Positions 60,473-64,000 of a DNA stretch of 64,000 bases are shown piece by piece. The notes under the pieces are model-generated. The model saw nothing but the letters and a program-made list of their open reading frames with translations. It did no database searches and was not told the origin of the DNA. A program made the translations under genes and the position numbers. Source of the DNA: Sphingosinicella humi. GTDB taxonomy: Bacteria > Pseudomonadota > Alphaproteobacteria > Sphingomonadales > Sphingomonadaceae. The stretch is taken from positions 1,225,501-1,289,500 of the forward strand of contig NZ_QFFF01000001.1 of assembly GCF_003129465.1 (NCBI RefSeq). Direction: 5' to 3'. Position 1 is the first letter of the stretch; each line of letters begins with the position of its first letter.

Positions 60473-61158
60473 TGAGCGCGCTGCGGTCGGCGCTGTTCGC
60501 GCTCTTCTTCTATCCGGGGACGGCCGGCGCCGTGTTCCTGGCTTTCCCAGCCGCCCTGCTCGGACGCGAGGCGGTTATTCGCGTCACCTATGGCTGGGCG
60601 CGGTGGCATCGCTGGTGCGCCGCCTGGCTGCTCGGCGTCCGCGTCCGTATCGAGGGCAGGCCGCCGCGCGGCGCCGCTCTCGTCGCGGCCAAGCACCAGT
60701 CGATGTTCGAGACCATCGAGATGCTGCTCTGGCTGGACCGGCCCGCCGTCGTGCTGAAGCGCGAGCTCGCCGACCTGCCCGGCTGGGGCTGGGTGGCACG
60801 GCGCTATGGCGTCATCCCCGTCGACCGCGCGGGCGGCGCGGCGGCGCTGAGGCGCATGCTAAAGGCGGCCCAGGCGGCGATCGCCGAAGGCCGCCCGATC
60901 CTGATCTTCCCCGAGGGCACGCGCGTCGCCCCTGGCGAGCAACCGCCGCTCCAGCCGGGATTCGCCGGCCTCTACCGCTCGCTCGGCTTGCCGGTCGTGC
61001 CGGTGGCCCTCGACAGCGGCCGCATCTGGCCGAAGCATCGCTTCATCAAGCGATCGGGGACGGTCACCGTCCGTTTCCTCAAGCCCATCTCGCCCGGCCT
61101 ATCGCGTCCGGAAATAGAAGGGGCGGTCCACGCCGCGATCAACGAGCTCGACCGCTAG
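60472..61158 (+). CDS. plsC: 1-acyl-sn-glycerol-3-phosphate acyltransferase
   Basis: 228-residue membrane-bound LPLAT: makes phosphatidic acid from lysophosphatidic acid. Catalytic HX4E-type motif KHQSMFETIE (Glu in place of the usual Asp of HX4D), FPEGTRVAPGEQ, and PVVPVALDSGRIWPK. N-terminal hydrophobic helix. Last gene of the ftsE operon; its TAG is shared with pheT in CTAG (61155-61158). Confidence 0.93.
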   Translation: MSALRSALFALFFYPGTAGAVFLAFPAALLGREAVIRVTYGWARWHRWCAAWLLGVRVRIEGRPPRGAALVAAKHQSMFETIEMLLWLDRPAVVLKRELADLPGWGWVARRYGVIPVDRAGGAAALRRMLKAAQAAIAEGRPILIFPEGTRVAPGEQPPLQPGFAGLYRSLGLPVVPVALDSGRIWPKHRFIKRSGTVTVRFLKPISPGLSRPEIEGAVHAAINELDR

Positions 61159-63533
61159 TCGCGGAGCCGAGCCCCCGCTTTCTCCGCCGCCGCGACGATG
61201 CGGCCGGAGATTGCCTCCAGCTCTTCATGACTGAAGCTCTTGTCGCCCGGCTGGAGCACGACCTCGACGGCGAGCGACTTCTGTCCATCCGGCACGCCTT
61301 GCCCGGTGAAGACGTCGAAAAGGCTGACATCGGTGATCGTCGCCTTGTCGGCGCCGCGAATCGCGCGGAGCAGCGCATCCGCCTTGGTCTCCGACGGCAC
61401 CAGGAAGGCGAAGTCGCGCTTCACCGCCTGGAGCGGCGGCGGCGCATAGGCTGGCCGCATGCGGCCGCTGCCGCCGCGCCTTTGTGGGATGGCGTCAAGG
61501 TAGATTTCCGCGGCGACGATCGGACCGTCGAGATCGAACGCCTTGAGCGTCGCCGGATGCAGCTCGCCAAACTCGGCCAGCGCAGTCTTCGGCCCAAGGC
61601 AGAGGCGGGCGGAGCGGCCCGGGTGATAGACGGCGGCGGCGCCGTCCAGTGCCTGGAGATTGTCGACGGGCGCTCCCGCGGCGGCGAGCAGGGCCAGCGC
61701 CTCGGCCTTGGCGTCATAGGCGGTGAAAGGCTCCGCCTTGCCGCGGCTCCAGTGACGCGGCGCCCGCTCTCCGGCGAGAACGACGCCGACGGTCGGGTGC
61801 TCACGATTGCCCAGATAGCGACGACCGACCTCGAACAGGCGCACGCTCGTCTGTCCCCGGTCGAGATTGCGCCGCGCGGCGGCGAGCAGGCCAGGGAGCA
61901 GCGACGGCCGCATCGCCTTCAGCTCCTCGCTGATCGGATTGTCGAGGATGCAGGCGCTGCCGCCGAACGGCTCGGCCTCCGCTTCGCTGACGAAGCTCCA
62001 GGTGACGGCCTCGTTGAGCCCGCGCGCGGCCGCGGCGCGGCGGACGCGGCGCTCGACCAGCTGCTCGGGCGTGGCGGTCGGCCTGGCCACGCCCGGCACG
62101 CGCGGCAGCGGCGTCGACGGCACCCGGTCGATGCCTTCGATGCGGATGATCTCCTCGACGATATCGGCCGATCCGATGACGTCACGACGCCATGACGGCA
62201 CGTCGATCTCCCACGGATCGCCATGCTCGAACGTGAAGCCGAGGCCGAGCAGAATGTCCTTCTGGCGCTCCTGGGGCACGTCGAGGCCGCCCAGTTCCCC
62301 GCAATGTTCGGGGCGATATTCGACGACCCGCTGCTCGGTCGGCGGCGAACCGGCGCGGACGACGTCCGACGCCTCGCCCCCGACCAGGTCGAGCGCCATC
62401 CGCGTCGCGAGCTCGAGCCCCGCATCGAGGAAGGCTGGATCGACTCCCCGTTCGAAGCGGGTGCGGGCGTCCGAGGTGAGCGCGAGCTGCTGGCCGGTGC
62501 GGGCGATGCCCTCCGGGTCGAAATAGGCGCATTCGATGACGACGTCGGTGGTGTCGTCGGTCGCGCCGGTATCCTCGCCGCCCATGATGCCGCCGATATC
62601 GTGGACGCCGGCATCGTCGGCGATCACCGTCATCGAGCTGTCGAGCCGATAGGTCTTGCCGTTGAGCGCCAGCATGGTCTCGCCGTCCTTCGCCTTGCGG
62701 GCGACGATCGGCCCTTTGAGCTTGGCGAGATCGTAGACGTGCAGGGGGCGGCCGTAGCTCAGCATGATATAGTTGGTCATGTCGACCAGCCCGCTGATCG
62801 GTCGCTGGCCGACCGCCTTCAGCCTTTGCTGCAGCCACTCGGGCGAGGGGCCGTTTTTGACGCCCCGAATGACGCGTCCGTAGAAGGCGGGGCAGCCCTC
62901 GGGATCGTCGGTGCGGATTTCGATCGGGCAGGGGAAACTCCCCGCGATCGCCTTCGCCTCGACGGGTTTCAGCGTGCCGAGGCCGGCGGCGGCGAGGTCG
63001 CGGGCGATGCCATGGACGCCCATGCAGTCCTGGCGGTTGGGCGTGATCGCGACGTCGATCACCGGATCGTCGAGCCCGCGCCACTCGGCGAAGCCGGCGC
63101 CGACCGGCGCGTCGGCCGGCAGCTCGATGATGCCGTCATGCTCCTCGCCCAGCTCCAGCTCGCGCACCGAGCACATCATGCCGCGCGATTCGACGCCGCG
63201 AATGGCGGCGACCTTCAAGGTGAGGTCGCTCCCCGGCACATAGGCGCCGGGGCCGCCGAACACACCCTTCAGGCCCGCGCGCGCATTGGGCGCGCCGCAG
63301 ACGACCTGCACCGGCTCGCCGCTGCCCGTGTTGACGGTCAGCACCTGCAGCTTGTCCGCCTGCGGATGGCGCTCCGCCGTCAGCACTTCGGCGACGACGA
63401 ACGGCGCCAGCTTTTCGGCCGGATTCTCCACCCCCTCGACCTCGAGACCGATACGGGTCAGCGTCTCGACGATATCCGCGAGGCTCGCATCCGTCTCAAG
63501 ATGCTCCTTCAGCCAGCTTAAGGTAAATTTCAT
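61155..63533 (-). CDS. pheT: Phenylalanyl-tRNA synthetase beta subunit
   Basis: 792 residues: MKFTLSWLKEHLETDASLAD, EMAP-like tRNA-binding domain (about 40-150), B3/B4 editing domain (VIDVAITPNRQDCMGVHGIA), B5 domain and catalytic-like B6/B7 (GLNEAVTWSFVSEAEAEPFG), and a C-terminal ferredoxin-like anticodon domain (FPVPSETKADALLRAIRGAD-type end with LQPGDKSFSHEELEAISGRI). Forms the alpha2beta2 enzyme with PheS, encoded 115 bp upstream on the same strand. Confidence 0.97.
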   Translation of the reverse strand: MKFTLSWLKEHLETDASLADIVETLTRIGLEVEGVENPAEKLAPFVVAEVLTAERHPQADKLQVLTVNTGSGEPVQVVCGAPNARAGLKGVFGGPGAYVPGSDLTLKVAAIRGVESRGMMCSVRELELGEEHDGIIELPADAPVGAGFAEWRGLDDPVIDVAITPNRQDCMGVHGIARDLAAAGLGTLKPVEAKAIAGSFPCPIEIRTDDPEGCPAFYGRVIRGVKNGPSPEWLQQRLKAVGQRPISGLVDMTNYIMLSYGRPLHVYDLAKLKGPIVARKAKDGETMLALNGKTYRLDSSMTVIADDAGVHDIGGIMGGEDTGATDDTTDVVIECAYFDPEGIARTGQQLALTSDARTRFERGVDPAFLDAGLELATRMALDLVGGEASDVVRAGSPPTEQRVVEYRPEHCGELGGLDVPQERQKDILLGLGFTFEHGDPWEIDVPSWRRDVIGSADIVEEIIRIEGIDRVPSTPLPRVPGVARPTATPEQLVERRVRRAAAARGLNEAVTWSFVSEAEAEPFGGSACILDNPISEELKAMRPSLLPGLLAAARRNLDRGQTSVRLFEVGRRYLGNREHPTVGVVLAGERAPRHWSRGKAEPFTAYDAKAEALALLAAAGAPVDNLQALDGAAAVYHPGRSARLCLGPKTALAEFGELHPATLKAFDLDGPIVAAEIYLDAIPQRRGGSGRMRPAYAPPPLQAVKRDFAFLVPSETKADALLRAIRGADKATITDVSLFDVFTGQGVPDGQKSLAVEVVLQPGDKSFSHEELEAISGRIVAAAEKAGARLRD

Positions 63534-63543
63534 AATCCGAACC

Positions 63544-63620
63544 CGTTCGTCCCGAGCGAAGTCGAGGGGCGTGTGTGATGAGTCCGTGCCAGCGCCCCTC
63601 GACTACGCGCGAGACGAACG
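63544..63620. repeat. REP-like inverted repeat between pheS and pheT
   Basis: Two 28-bp arms (63544-63571 and 63593-63620) are inverted with about 25 of 28 matches around a 21-base loop. The left arm begins CGTTCGTCCCGAGCGAAG, a widespread dispersed repeat in sphingomonads and other GC-rich bacteria. It interrupts the pheST operon. Confidence 0.75.
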
Positions 63621-63648
63621 CCGGAGTGGTTCAGGTATGAGATCGCGC

Positions 63649-64000
63649 TCACGCCCCTACGCCTCCGCTCAAGGTGGGCACGTCGAGGCTCGAAAAGCCG
63701 TAGTGCCGGAGCCATCTGAGGTCGCCGTCGAAGAAGGCGCGAAGGTCGTCCATGCCATATTTGAGCATGGCGAGCCGGTCGATGCCGCAGCCGAAGGCGA
63801 AGCCCTGCCACTCATCGGGGTCGAGCCCGCAGGCCGCGATCACGCGCGGATGGACCATGCCGGACCCCAGCACTTCCATCCAGCCGTCGGACCCTCCGAC
63901 GACGCGCCGTCCATTCTGGACGGTGTAGCCGACATCGACCTCGGCCGACGGCTCGGTGAAGGGGAAATAGCTGGGACGTAGGCGGAGCACGATGTCGTCG
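63649..64000 (-). CDS. pheS: Phenylalanyl-tRNA synthetase alpha subunit (3' part only)
   Basis: The C-terminal ~117 codons of PheS run in from the right edge. [40 protein letters not shown] and [20 protein letters not shown] are class II synthetase motifs 2 and 3 of the phenylalanine enzyme; motif 3 GxGIDRLAM is complete. The start lies outside the window. Followed by a REP-like repeat and then pheT. Confidence 0.96.
   Translation of the reverse strand, partial: DDIVLRLRPSYFPFTEPSAEVDVGYTVQNGRRVVGGSDGWMEVLGSGMVHPRVIAACGLDPDEWQGFAFGCGIDRLAMLKYGMDDLRAFFDGDLRWLRHYGFSSLDVPTLSGGVGA

Noticed and set aside
1-64000. CRISPR arrays, insertion sequences, prophage genes and classical riboswitches
   Set aside because: No regularly spaced repeats, transposase, integrase or phage structural genes were found, and no leader matched a riboswitch that I could recognise by eye.

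Overview
The window is a single stretch of GC-rich chromosome from an alphaproteobacterium, most likely of the order Sphingomonadales. The assignment rests on family content and gene order: hemE beside a DnaA-box region, the parB-parA-rsmG-mnmG-mnmE block, a COG4223-type membrane protein coupled to hemCD, MmcB, DUF1491, DUF1674, DUF3576 and DUF6489 proteins, and repeated NTGA stop/start overlaps. It is overwhelmingly core genome: about 73 protein genes, two tRNAs, no insertion sequence, no integrase and no CRISPR array.

Layout. 1-4.3 kb: the 5' end of an old-yellow-enzyme gene divergent from an ArsR regulator, an HDAC-like hydrolase, a DUF885 lipoprotein and nhaA. 4.4-13 kb: a mostly minus-strand housekeeping run (purH, heparinase-like, rpe, rsmB, htpX; gpsA, tsaD). 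13-17.5 kb: hemC, hemD and a COG4223 protein, tRNA-Gly, a thioredoxin-TPR protein, a LON-domain protein and Trm112. 17.5-31.3 kb: a UbiH-type hydroxylase, ftsK, lolA, a possible small RNA with a strong terminator, xth, ribA, HAD, YggS, a ThiE-like protein, a beta-barrel candidate, DUF3576, leuS, lptE and holA. 31.3-47.9 kb: the replication-origin neighbourhood. On the left arm parB, parA, rsmG, mnmG, mnmE, rho, hemJ and hemE are read leftward; on the right arm ppsR, maf, aroE, coaE, dnaQ, hpf and ptsN are read rightward. Between hemE and ppsR lies a 347-bp gap with two DnaA-box-like 9-mers and five GANTC sites, the best oriC candidate. Two perfect 16-bp parS palindromes lie about 7.5-9.5 kb to its left. 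47.9-64 kb: thioesterase, DUF1491, SleB, mmcB behind a LexA-box-like motif, an ankyrin protein, SCO1, YcgN, a YgjP-type peptidase, PBP1A, an accessory islet, phosphofructokinase, ftsEX, plsC, pheT and the 3' part of pheS.

The main accessory feature is a two-gene nuclease toxin/immunity module at 54.8-56.05 kb. The 281-residue toxin has a C-terminal YeeF-type DNA/RNA non-specific endonuclease domain, and its partner resembles YezG/DUF600 immunity proteins. The pair lies between PBP1A and the 3' side of a tRNA-Leu gene. The toxin has no LXG, RHS, PAAR or Sec signal; instead it carries a short aromatic N-terminal motif that may be an uncharacterised delivery or processing tag. Other points worth checking are an apparent CTG start for rsmB (and perhaps ftsE), three convergent pairs sharing stop codons in 4-bp overlaps, an ArsR operator-like palindrome, and two REP-like palindromes.

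All functional names come from reading translated sequence and recalling family motifs; no database search was run.
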